Below are positions 1 to 8,039 of a DNA stretch of 64,000 bases, one piece after another (the stretch's first letter is position 1; every line of letters begins with the position of its first letter). The stretch lies in contig JAFGQZ010000023.1 of assembly GCA_016935435.1 (NCBI GenBank), positions 1 through 64,000 on the forward strand. The letters run 5' to 3'. Source of the DNA: Bacteroidales bacterium. Lineage in GTDB: Bacteria; Bacteroidota; Bacteroidia; Bacteroidales; UBA10428. Position numbers and translations under genes: made by a program. Under the pieces are notes generated by a model. The model saw only the letters and a list, made by a program, of their open reading frames with translations. It was not told the DNA's origin and searched no databases.

Positions 1-435
1 CATAAGGCATTTCCTTTTGAAAACTTTGCTAAGGGGCTAACATCATATAGTAATTATTATTCCGAACAGGCACAGGCAGTAGACTTTGCTAAAGAAAAAC
101 TAAATCTGAAGAAAGGCCTTGCAACTTATTGGAATGCCAAACCAGCAGACCTGTTTAACAAATCAGAAACAAGAGTATATACCTGTCTTCCTTCGGGTTA
201 TGCCGATTATTATATTGTCGGAAATGAACAATGGTTTTATTCATCTGGTAATGACACTTCAAATCTCTTTAATTTTATTCTTCTAGGTATTAATGAAGAT
301 ACAGCAACGCTTTATAATTATTATGGCAAGCCATTGGAGATTGTGCAATTCAAATCGTACAATGTACTGCTTTACAACGACTTTATTTTTAAACCTTCAA
401 GAGCACCATTTTTTGTTCAACAAAACAAAAATTAA
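1..435 (+). CDS. C-terminal part of an unidentified protein (5' end outside window)
   Basis: Frame 1 is open from the first base to a TAA at 433-435, giving about 144 residues with no start codon, so the gene begins upstream of the window. The fragment is rich in Tyr, Phe and Asn and has no clear membrane helix or catalytic motif. I do not recognise the family. It ends two bases before the ATG of the WecE-type aminotransferase, so the two are almost certainly co-transcribed. That context (sugar aminotransferase, then a polytopic membrane protein) suggests surface-polysaccharide assembly. One possibility is the soluble tail of a membrane glycosyltransferase, but nothing in the fragment proves it. 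Confidence 0.7.
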   Translation, partial: HKAFPFENFAKGLTSYSNYYSEQAQAVDFAKEKLNLKKGLATYWNAKPADLFNKSETRVYTCLPSGYADYYIVGNEQWFYSSGNDTSNLFNFILLGINEDTATLYNYYGKPLEIVQFKSYNVLLYNDFIFKPSRAPFFVQQNKN

Positions 436-437
436 GT

Positions 438-1568
438 ATGCAAATACCTTTCAATAAGCCGTATTTAACGGGGAAGGAAACTTACTATATACAAAAAGCT
501 GTTAAATCAGGGAAAATATCTGGCAATGGTCTATACACAAAAAAATGTCAGGAGTTCTTTGTGCAAAGATATGGATTCCAAAAAGCCCTTATGACCACCA
601 GCTGCACCGATGCGCTTGAGATGTGTGCAATTCTGTTAAACATACAGCCCGGTGATGAAGTTATAGTTCCATCCTACACGTTTGTGTCTACTGCAAATGC
701 TTTTGTATTGCGTGGTGCGAAAATTATATTTGCCGATAGCTGTGTTAATAATCCAAACATAGATACTACTAGTATTGAAAGTTTAATTACACCCCGAACT
801 AAAGCTATTGTTGCAGTACACTATGGGGGTGTGGCCTGTGAAATGGATGAATTACTTTTGCTATCAGATAAACATCATATTTCGTTAATCGAAGATGCAG
901 CGCAAGCTATAGAATCGTTTTATAAAGACCAACCACTGGGCAGTTTTGGCAAATTATCGGCTTTTTCTTTTCACGAAACAAAGAATATTATTTCCGGGGA
1001 GGGGGGGTTGCTTGCAATTAATGACAGTTTATATAACAAAAGGGCTGAGATTATATGGGAAAAGGGGACAAACCGGGCTGAGTTTGCCCGGGGTGAAGCA
1101 AATAAATATGGTTGGGTCGATATCGGCTCTTCGTTTTTACCATCAGAAATTACATCGGCTTTTTTGTATGCACAATTAGAAAAACTCCATAAAATTCAGG
1201 CAAAGAGAAATGCATTATGGCTTCGATATTATATCAATTTACTCCCATTAGAACAAAAAGGGGTAGTGAAACTGCCCTATATTCCTGATTATGCTGCAAA
1301 TAACGGCCACCTTTTTTATATATTGTGTGGTTCAGCAGAAGTTAGGGCAAGACTTATTTCTTTTTTGAGGTCAAAAGATATCCTATCGGTGTTTCATTAT
1401 TTATCCCTTCACAAATCGCCCTTCTATAAAGAAAAACACGATGGACGAGAATTAAAGAATTCAGATTATTTTACCGACCATTTGCTTCGCTTGCCCTTGT
1501 TTTATGAACTTAAACCTTCACAGGTTGACTATATTTGCGAATCAATTTTTAGTTTTTTCAAACAATAA
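438..1568 (+). CDS. wecE: dTDP-4-amino-4,6-dideoxygalactose transaminase (WecE/RffA type)
   Basis: 376-residue PLP aminotransferase of the DegT/DnrJ/EryC1/StrS family. The family converts a dTDP-4-keto-6-deoxyhexose to the 4-amino sugar using glutamate. The match to E. coli RffA is clear along the whole length: PFNKPYLTGKE start, PGDEVIVPSYTFVSTANAFV (71-90), VHYGGVACEMD, EDAAQ, SFHETKN with the PLP-binding Lys182, EKGTNRAEF, YGWVDIGSS, and C-terminal VFHYLSLH and RLPLFYEL. Length is normal. The gene lies 2 bp after the upstream fragment, consistent with a surface-glycan operon making a 4-amino-4,6-dideoxyhexose. A run of seven G at 1001-1007 sits in the codons just after the Lys182 loop. The family is certain; the exact sugar product is by similarity. 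Confidence 0.93.
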   Translation: MQIPFNKPYLTGKETYYIQKAVKSGKISGNGLYTKKCQEFFVQRYGFQKALMTTSCTDALEMCAILLNIQPGDEVIVPSYTFVSTANAFVLRGAKIIFADSCVNNPNIDTTSIESLITPRTKAIVAVHYGGVACEMDELLLLSDKHHISLIEDAAQAIESFYKDQPLGSFGKLSAFSFHETKNIISGEGGLLAINDSLYNKRAEIIWEKGTNRAEFARGEANKYGWVDIGSSFLPSEITSAFLYAQLEKLHKIQAKRNALWLRYYINLLPLEQKGVVKLPYIPDYAANNGHLFYILCGSAEVRARLISFLRSKDILSVFHYLSLHKSPFYKEKHDGRELKNSDYFTDHLLRLPLFYELKPSQVDYICESIFSFFKQ

Positions 1569-1640
1569 TAACTTCAGTAATTTTTAAAGGTGCTGTTTTG
1601 GAAATAATTGATTAATAGAACAATTCCATCCACTAATAAA

Positions 1641-3047
1641 ATGCACAAATTAAACTCTCCAAAGTTTTTCATATACACAGGCCATGTCGGGTTTATTTTA
1701 TTGATGGCCTTGTCGGTATTTTTTTACCAGGAGCGCGTACTGTTTATAGATACAGTTTTTCAGTTTTTTAAAATAGTAAACTTCGAACATTTTAATATAG
1801 AAGCGGCCAGATATGGCACATTTATTACACAAATCCCTGTTTTGGCTGCCCTGAAAGCTGGCGCCGGGCTAAAAACACTGGCATTGGTTTACAGCTTGTC
1901 GTTTATTGCAGTTTATTACGGGGTTTTTATTCTTTGCGCGCATATTCTGAAAAACACTGCTGCCGGACTGGCTGTATTGTTTTCGCTGGTAATTTGCGTT
2001 TCCAAAAGTTTTTACCACCCCTGCACCGAAACACATCAGGCCATTGTGTATTCTTTATTGGTGTATGCTTTGCTAAGGTTTAGCTTCAGGCATGCCCTTA
2101 TTAAATATTTACTTGCCGGGGCGGCAATGTTGTTGAGCTTTTACAGTCACCCTGTGGCTTTGTTCACAGTTCTGTTTGTTATTTTCTTTTATGTTACAGA
2201 ACAGAAAAAATGGCATGAAAAGGGCAATTACCTGCTTTTGCTTGTTATAATTGCGTTAACATTGGCCAAATTGCTTACTGCCCGCGAAGGGTCGTACGAA
2301 AGCAGTTTCTTTAATGAATTGTTTTCGTTTCGGTACAGCGCTTCGAACATTTATCATAGTTACAGTTTCAGGTTTTTTATAAAAAGATTGCCGGGAATGT
2401 ATTTCTGGACAGGCATTGTTTTTATATTGGCCATAACCATGCTTTTCTTAAAAAAACAAAAGTTTACTGCTTTTTATGTGTTGTTTTCGTCGGCAATATT
2501 CTTTTTTATAACCCTTGTAACCTACTCGAAAGGCGATGCCGATGTTATGATGGAGCGCAGCTTTATGCCCCTTGCTGTGTTTGCATTATTGCCGTTCTTT
2601 GTTGCCCTCGAACAGTTCAGGGGGGCAAAATGGCATATTTTTGCCCCGATTCTGCTAGTGGTAATTTTCACTGTTTCTGTAGCCCGAATTGTAGGCGAAG
2701 GCAAAATCTCACGGAACAGGGTGGCTTATGTAATGGGTATCATTGATGGTACAAAGGCAGCACCGGGCAGAAAATTTCTGTTGGAAAAAACCGGAGAAGT
2801 AAAACAAAGCGTTTTATATACCTGGCCTTTTGCTTTTACCACGTTGGTAGCCTCGTCGCTCGAAGGGCCGGAAAATTCGCGTACCATTTACCTGTACGAT
2901 AATGCCGAAAATATCATGAAATATGCCAATGGCGAAATGGGACATATTTTCCTGGGGGCCGATTTCTGGCTTGAGTGGCAGTCCGATGTGCTTAATAAAA
3001 AATATTTCAGCCTGCCGTTTGGTAAATACACCTTTTTGCAACAATAA
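1641..3047 (+). CDS. Polytopic membrane protein, possible GT-C-like glycosyltransferase
   Basis: About 468 residues from ATG 1641. A TTG at 1608 would add 11 residues, but TTG starts are rare in this phylum and neither start has a clear ribosome site. There are roughly ten hydrophobic segments, then a soluble C-terminal tail of about 110 residues (AAPGRKFLLEKTGE onward). The first extracytoplasmic loop after helix 1 carries an acidic residue (FIDTVFQFF), as GT-C glycosyltransferases often do, but no family signature is firm. It follows wecE by about 70 bp on the same strand, so a role in surface-polysaccharide assembly is inferred from context. It could equally be a polymerase or an uncharacterised membrane protein. 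Confidence 0.8.
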   Translation: MHKLNSPKFFIYTGHVGFILLMALSVFFYQERVLFIDTVFQFFKIVNFEHFNIEAARYGTFITQIPVLAALKAGAGLKTLALVYSLSFIAVYYGVFILCAHILKNTAAGLAVLFSLVICVSKSFYHPCTETHQAIVYSLLVYALLRFSFRHALIKYLLAGAAMLLSFYSHPVALFTVLFVIFFYVTEQKKWHEKGNYLLLLVIIALTLAKLLTAREGSYESSFFNELFSFRYSASNIYHSYSFRFFIKRLPGMYFWTGIVFILAITMLFLKKQKFTAFYVLFSSAIFFFITLVTYSKGDADVMMERSFMPLAVFALLPFFVALEQFRGAKWHIFAPILLVVIFTVSVARIVGEGKISRNRVAYVMGIIDGTKAAPGRKFLLEKTGEVKQSVLYTWPFAFTTLVASSLEGPENSRTIYLYDNAENIMKYANGEMGHIFLGADFWLEWQSDVLNKKYFSLPFGKYTFLQQ

Positions 3048-3172
3048 GTATATTGGAAAAATTGAATATGGCAGGATTGACATTCCAATATAATGGAGAT
3101 TTACTATAATATTTTAACAATGGTTTCTTGCCCTTTGGATGTGCTGTAAAACAAAACAGCTTTCTCTAAAAC

Positions 3173-3227
3173 TTTTGCCCGGGGTTTAAACCCCGGGCAA
3201 AAAAAGAGTTTAAACCCCGGGCAAAAG
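3173..3227. repeat. GC-rich perfect palindrome plus a second half-copy
   Basis: Bases 3177-3198 are a perfect 22-bp palindrome (GCCCGGGGTTT and its complement). It extends through flanking T and A runs to about 30 bp. Twelve bases further on, 3209-3227 repeats the right half (TTTAAACCCCGGGCAAAAG). A further related pair lies at 3445-3492. The array sits between a plus-strand gene end at 3047 and a minus-strand gene end at 3602, where it could act as a bidirectional terminator or be a REP/MITE-like element. The remainder of the 3048-3601 gap shows no ORF with recognisable content. Confidence 0.75.
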
Positions 3228-3444
3228 AATGCTAACGGCCATATAAAGCCCGAACTTTTACCGATAATATGCCAGGGAATATTTCAGCCTTGTGAATGCT
3301 TTGTGGGAGGTGGTTTTGAAGAATTATCTTCTTATAATTCCAAGGGTGTTCGCTGCAAATATTCTAAAGTTTTGCACTATTTGAATCGGGTCTTTAAATT
3401 CTTTTTTGCTTAACAACAAAAATAACAGGCCCCTCTAATTTTTT

Positions 3445-3492
3445 CCGGGGTTTAAAACCAGGCTTTGCCCGGGGTTTAAACCCATGGCAAAG
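3445..3492. repeat. Imperfect copies of the GCCCGGGGTTTAAA palindrome
   Basis: CCGGGGTTTAAAACC at 3445-3459 is a degenerate copy. At 3463-3492 CTTTGCCCGGGGTTTAAACC is followed by CATGGCAAAG, an imperfect version of the 3173-3202 hairpin in which the right arm has changed by a few bases. Several copies within 320 bp, some decayed, argue for a repeated element rather than a single terminator. Confidence 0.7.
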
Positions 3493-3601
3493 TTGCAAGA
3501 GGGAATGATATGATAAATGATGCAATTCCCGGTTAATACATTTTGTCATAAGTCAACGACTTGCGATAGTTGTGAGAGTCGCCATTGTATGTTATCGTTA
3601 C

Positions 3602-6600
3602 TTATTGCCTGTCGCCTTGCCGGTTGGCATTTACTACCGACGAGGGTGCAGTGTTAAAAAGTTTTTTAAACGAGCGGCGGAAGTAATCGGGGTCGTTGAA
3701 GCCTGTTTTATAAGCTACTTCCGAAACGGTGTAATTGCCCGTTTGCAGTAGTTTTATTGCCTCGTTGAGCCTGATACTTTTTATAAATTCGGTAGTGCTC
3801 ATGCCGGTAATTTTTTTCAGTTTTAAATGGATTAGCGTACGGCTTATGTTAACCATTTTGCATAAGCCATCGACGCTTAGTTCGCTATTGTCGAGATGTT
3901 CGAAAACTACCCTGGTAAGGGTTTCGACAAATGCCATATCTTTATTGGCCAACTGTCCAATACTGACGTTTTTCGGATCGAAGCGGCTGAAATATTTCTT
4001 CAGGTTTTCTTTGCCCTTAATTATATTTCGCACATGCAGGTCAAGTTCACGCAGGCTGAAAGGTTTGGCCAGATATGCATCGGCGCCTTTGTGCAGCCCC
4101 TCAAGTTTTGTTTCGTGGCCTGTTTTTGCGGTTAACAGTATAATAGGTATATGGCTGGTTTCAAACGATTCTTTCAATTTGTCGCAAAGCTCAAAGCCAT
4201 TGATTTTGGGCATCATAATATCGCTGATAACGATGTCGGGGTTATACTTAAATGCTTTTTCCAGGCCTTCTGCGCCATCGCAGGCAACTCTTGTTTTGAA
4301 TATGCGTGCAAAATGGTGCGAAAGAAAAGTAGCCAGTTCCTTGTTGTCTTCCACAATGAGCAGTTCGTATTCTTTGAGCGAACCGTCGTGGGTTTCCCCG
4401 TCACCGAAAACAGGCTCATTGTCGAGCGAAATTATGGAGTTCTCCAACGATATACTGTTGTTGTTTTCAATAAACACCTCGTTTTTTACCGATTCGGGCG
4501 ACGGGTTCTTGATCAGGGGCAGTTGAATGGTTGTTGCTGTGCCCTTGCCGGGGGCGCTGGCCATATCAATATGCCCGTTAAGGAATTTTACCAGGCTTTT
4601 AACAAGTGCGAGGCCAATACCGCTGTTGTATATGTTCCGGGGGCGATCGCTGTAGTAGGGCTCGAAAACCCGCTTTAGTTTTTCGGGGCTGAGGCCTGGG
4701 CCGTTGTCGGTAATGGTTAGCACTATATCTGCAAGAGATTCGGTGGTATTGTCAGGGTTTGGCAACTGTTTTTTTTCAATAATTTCGGCTTTTACCATTA
4801 TTGATCCGCCATTTTCCAATGAATTTACCGAATTACCAATGAGGTTAACTAAAATCTTTTCAATTTTATCGGCATCGAAATAGGCTATATATGAGTCAAA
4901 GCCCGAATGAAATTCTCCGGTTATTTGTTTTTTTTGCATAAGGGGTGCAAACGTGTCGAAAGTGCTTCTTACAAAACCAATAATTTCGCCTTTGTTCAGG
5001 CTGAGGGTGGCATGGTCGGTTTCAGTTTTACGGAAGTCCATTAACTGGTTAATCAGAAACAGCAGGCGCATAGCATTTTTTCGTATCTGGTTGCCATATT
5101 CTTTAAAGCGTGGAGGAAGCCCTTCGTAATCCATAAAATGCTCGAGTGTGGCCAATATTAGGGTAAGTGGAGTTTTAAATTCGTGGCTGATGTAAGTGAA
5201 AAAGTTCAGACGGTGCTGGCTGAGTTCTTCGTTCTGCTTATTTTTCAGCAGGGCAAACTGCATGTTAAGTTTTTCGCGGTGCCTTATTATGGTGTATCTT
5301 ATATAAAAAAGTATTGCCGATGAAAACACAATAAGGTATAACAGGTACCCCCATACCGATAGCCAGAATGGAGGCAGAATTTTTATGCTTATCGAGCGGT
5401 TTTGTGCCGACCAGGCACCATCGCCATTGGCAGCTTTAACATGAAATGTATAGGTGCCCGGAGACAGGTTGGTGTATGATGCGCTGTTGCGGTTTCCGAC
5501 ATAGTTCCATTCTTTTTCGAGCCCTTCGAGGTAATAGGCATATTCGTTGGTTTTAGGCGAAAGATAGTTAAGGGCCACAAATTCTATGGTAAAAACTTTG
5601 TACTTGTATTTTAACTTTATTTGGTTCTGAAAATTTACATGGCTGTGAAGGATATTTTTTTCACCTATAGCCAGTGAAGAATTGAAAACCTTAAAATCGG
5701 TAAAATGGATAACGGGTCGGCGGTTGTTTAGTGTAAGTTCTGCCGGTTTAAAATAGGTAAGGCCGTTTACAGCTCCAAAATAAATATAACCTTGCGAACC
5801 GTAAAGGCACGATTTAAAATTGAACTGGTTACCAATCAGTCCGTCGTTTACGGTATAGTTTGATATTTCACCTGTGCGGGGGTTCAATGCCGAAATGCCT
5901 TTATTGGTGCTAAACCACAGGTTGCCTGTCGAGTCTTCGGTAATGGCATATACGGTATTGTTTGGTAAGCCATCGGTTGTGGTATTGGTTTTAAACAAAC
6001 CGGTTTCAGGCAGGTATTTTACCAGTCCGCCATCGTACGACCCAAACCAGATGTTATTTTGCGAATCTTCGAAGAAACAGGTAATGTAATTGCTCAATAA
6101 GCCCGAATTGTTTTCGGTAGTGAAGTTGGCAATTTCCATTTTGCTGTTCAGCCTGTAAATACCTTGTTCGTAGGTGCATATCCAAATATTTCCGCGTGTA
6201 TCTTCATCGATATGGTAAATAAAATTATCCTGAAAGGTGCCGGGCTTATACAGGCTGAAAACCCCGTTTTGCAACGAATCGACATATAGCCCGCTAATGG
6301 CACCTACCCAAATACGGTCTTTCGAGTCGATAAACACCGAAAAAACATTCTGGATAATATCGGGGTCGGGGTATTCGAGTTTTATCCGGCTAATGGAATT
6401 AGTTTTCCGGTTGTACCTGCTTAGGCCCCCAATAAAGGTACCTATCCATATATTGCCGTTTTTGTCCTCTTTTAATGCATGCACATTATTCGATGGGAGC
6501 GAAGCCGGATCGTTTGCCTTGCTTTTCAGGTACCTGAAGGTGCCGTTTTTTTTGTTGAGAATGGTAATGCCCCCGTCCTCGGTGGCGATCCAGATTTCTC

Positions 6601-7678
6601 CCCAACTGGTTTCTATCATGCTGCTCAGGGCATTGCCGCTAAGCCTGTTAACCCCTCCGTCGGCATAAATGTTATAAAAACCTTTTTGATAGGGGCTGGT
6701 AAAGTTAACCCCGCCAAAATAAGTGCCTATCCACATTACATCGTCGGAACTTCTGAAAATCGAATAAATTGCTTTGTCATTCAGTCCCTTTATTGAATTA
6801 TCGAAGGTTTGTCCGTAAAATGTAAACTGTTGTTTCGCCACATTATAAATGTACAACCCCGATTCGGTACCAATCCACAGAAAGCCGTTTTTATCCTCGT
6901 TAATGGCCCTCACAAAATTGTCTTCAACCGGGTTAACCCCTTCTTTTAAACGCAGGCTGATAAATTCGTCGGTTTCGTGCTTATAATATCCCAGTCCGTT
7001 TTGTACTGTGCCAAACCAAACAATGCCGCGCGAATCTTTATAAATACATTGTATGTTCGATGATGATTGGTTAAGGCCTCTTTTGGTGAGTTCGGAGTTT
7101 TCGTATTTTTTAATGGTCTCCCCGAGGTAATTCAGCATAAAAATTTTATTTTCCGAGGCGGCCCATAAAACTCCTGGTTTATATTCGCAGATATCTTGAA
7201 AATATGAGGTATGTAACTGAGTAACTTTTTGGTTACTGTCAATCGAAAAGAGCCCTTGCTCAGCCGCAACCATTATTTTATTATCGGTCAGTTCTATAAT
7301 GCGTACAATGTTGCCCAGCGATTGGTTTTTATGGCGCAGGGGTATAAACAGGTTATGTTTTTTATCGAACCGGCACAGCCCGTTTGTTGTGCCAATTAGT
7401 AATATGCCTTTTGACGAAGAGTACAATTGCCGGGTAAAGTTCGAAGGTATGGTTGTGCTGTCGCCCGGAGCATGGTAAAAGGTTTTAATGGTGTAGCCAT
7501 CGAACTTGTTAAGCCCTTCACCGGTGGCAATCCAGATAAACCCATCCGAATCCTGGGCAATGCTGTAAACCGTATTGTTCGAAAGACCGTTTATCGAAGT
7601 TAGGTTGTCGAACCGCAGGTTTTCTATAGCCAGGGTACTATGCGGAAATATAAGAATGAACAGGCACATTGTTCCCAT
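3602..7678 (-). CDS. Hybrid two-component system sensor/regulator (HTCS) of polysaccharide utilisation locus A
   Basis: Single-protein sensor kinase and DNA-binding regulator in the inner membrane. The frame opens at 7798, but I prefer the ATG at 7678, which puts a signal peptide (MGTMCLFILIFPHSTLA) first. Residues below count from 7798. A periplasmic two-propeller Reg_prop sensor with repeated IWIGT-type blades covers about 57-730. A Y_Y_Y module covers 735-805 and a membrane helix about 812-834. The HisKA H-box is SHEFKTPL with His872. The HATPase has LIGNSVNSL, DNGPGLSP and GIGLALV. The receiver (about 1145-1265) has phosphoacceptor Asp1193 in ISDIMMP. An AraC-type HTH covers about 1295-1390. 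All catalytic residues are present. HTCS proteins bind an oligosaccharide in the periplasm and activate the adjacent locus. This one is divergent from the PA14/SusC/SusD genes, so it is the likely regulator of locus A. Confidence 0.95.
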   Translation of the reverse strand: MGTMCLFILIFPHSTLAIENLRFDNLTSINGLSNNTVYSIAQDSDGFIWIATGEGLNKFDGYTIKTFYHAPGDSTTIPSNFTRQLYSSSKGILLIGTTNGLCRFDKKHNLFIPLRHKNQSLGNIVRIIELTDNKIMVAAEQGLFSIDSNQKVTQLHTSYFQDICEYKPGVLWAASENKIFMLNYLGETIKKYENSELTKRGLNQSSSNIQCIYKDSRGIVWFGTVQNGLGYYKHETDEFISLRLKEGVNPVEDNFVRAINEDKNGFLWIGTESGLYIYNVAKQQFTFYGQTFDNSIKGLNDKAIYSIFRSSDDVMWIGTYFGGVNFTSPYQKGFYNIYADGGVNRLSGNALSSMIETSWGEIWIATEDGGITILNKKNGTFRYLKSKANDPASLPSNNVHALKEDKNGNIWIGTFIGGLSRYNRKTNSISRIKLEYPDPDIIQNVFSVFIDSKDRIWVGAISGLYVDSLQNGVFSLYKPGTFQDNFIYHIDEDTRGNIWICTYEQGIYRLNSKMEIANFTTENNSGLLSNYITCFFEDSQNNIWFGSYDGGLVKYLPETGLFKTNTTTDGLPNNTVYAITEDSTGNLWFSTNKGISALNPRTGEISNYTVNDGLIGNQFNFKSCLYGSQGYIYFGAVNGLTYFKPAELTLNNRRPVIHFTDFKVFNSSLAIGEKNILHSHVNFQNQIKLKYKYKVFTIEFVALNYLSPKTNEYAYYLEGLEKEWNYVGNRNSASYTNLSPGTYTFHVKAANGDGAWSAQNRSISIKILPPFWLSVWGYLLYLIVFSSAILFYIRYTIIRHREKLNMQFALLKNKQNEELSQHRLNFFTYISHEFKTPLTLILATLEHFMDYEGLPPRFKEYGNQIRKNAMRLLFLINQLMDFRKTETDHATLSLNKGEIIGFVRSTFDTFAPLMQKKQITGEFHSGFDSYIAYFDADKIEKILVNLIGNSVNSLENGGSIMVKAEIIEKKQLPNPDNTTESLADIVLTITDNGPGLSPEKLKRVFEPYYSDRPRNIYNSGIGLALVKSLVKFLNGHIDMASAPGKGTATTIQLPLIKNPSPESVKNEVFIENNNSISLENSIISLDNEPVFGDGETHDGSLKEYELLIVEDNKELATFLSHHFARIFKTRVACDGAEGLEKAFKYNPDIVISDIMMPKINGFELCDKLKESFETSHIPIILLTAKTGHETKLEGLHKGADAYLAKPFSLRELDLHVRNIIKGKENLKKYFSRFDPKNVSIGQLANKDMAFVETLTRVVFEHLDNSELSVDGLCKMVNISRTLIHLKLKKITGMSTTEFIKSIRLNEAIKLLQTGNYTVSEVAYKTGFNDPDYFRRSFKKLFNTAPSSVVNANRQGDRQ

Positions 7679-7876
7679 TTTATATATAAGGGATTCCCTA
7701 TTTCTGTTGTTTGTTTTGGTAGCCGCCATTGCAGTGCAATTTTTACAGTTACTGCCCAAATGGATGTAATTCCTTATTAATAATAAGGTGTTTAGCATAA
7801 TTAGTGCATAAAAAACATTTTTACAAACGGGGCCGATTTTTTTAACATAAAAATTTTTGTAGAAAATTTTGCTAAA

Positions 7877-7899
7877 ATAAAAGTAATTTTTACTTTTAT
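7877..7899. promoter_or_regulatory. Perfect 10-bp inverted repeat in the HTCS/PUL divergent region
   Basis: ATAAAAGTAA (7877-7886), a TTT spacer, then its exact inverted copy TTACTTTTAT (7890-7899). It lies between the divergently transcribed HTCS and the first locus-A gene. The left arm plus spacer recurs with one mismatch at 17603-17619 before the GH2 gene. The right arm recurs exactly at 11590-11599 before susC. It is a candidate operator for the HTCS; binding is inference. AT-richness makes chance matches easier. Confidence 0.5.
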
Positions 7900-8039
7900 G
7901 CAGTGCCCGACTAAAACATTTTTAAAAATGAACTCTGCTTACAGGTATTTTTATTATCAGTATAGGTTTTCATTATGCATTCTTACCCAAATGACTTCAA
8001 TTAACACACTATTTACCCATAACTCTAAATTTAACTCTT

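Noticed and set aside
3735-4678. Long plus-strand ORFs of 263 and 175 residues within the HTCS gene
   Set aside because: They are antisense shadows of the receiver and kinase domains, whose motifs are clear on the minus strand; the shadow proteins show no recognisable features.
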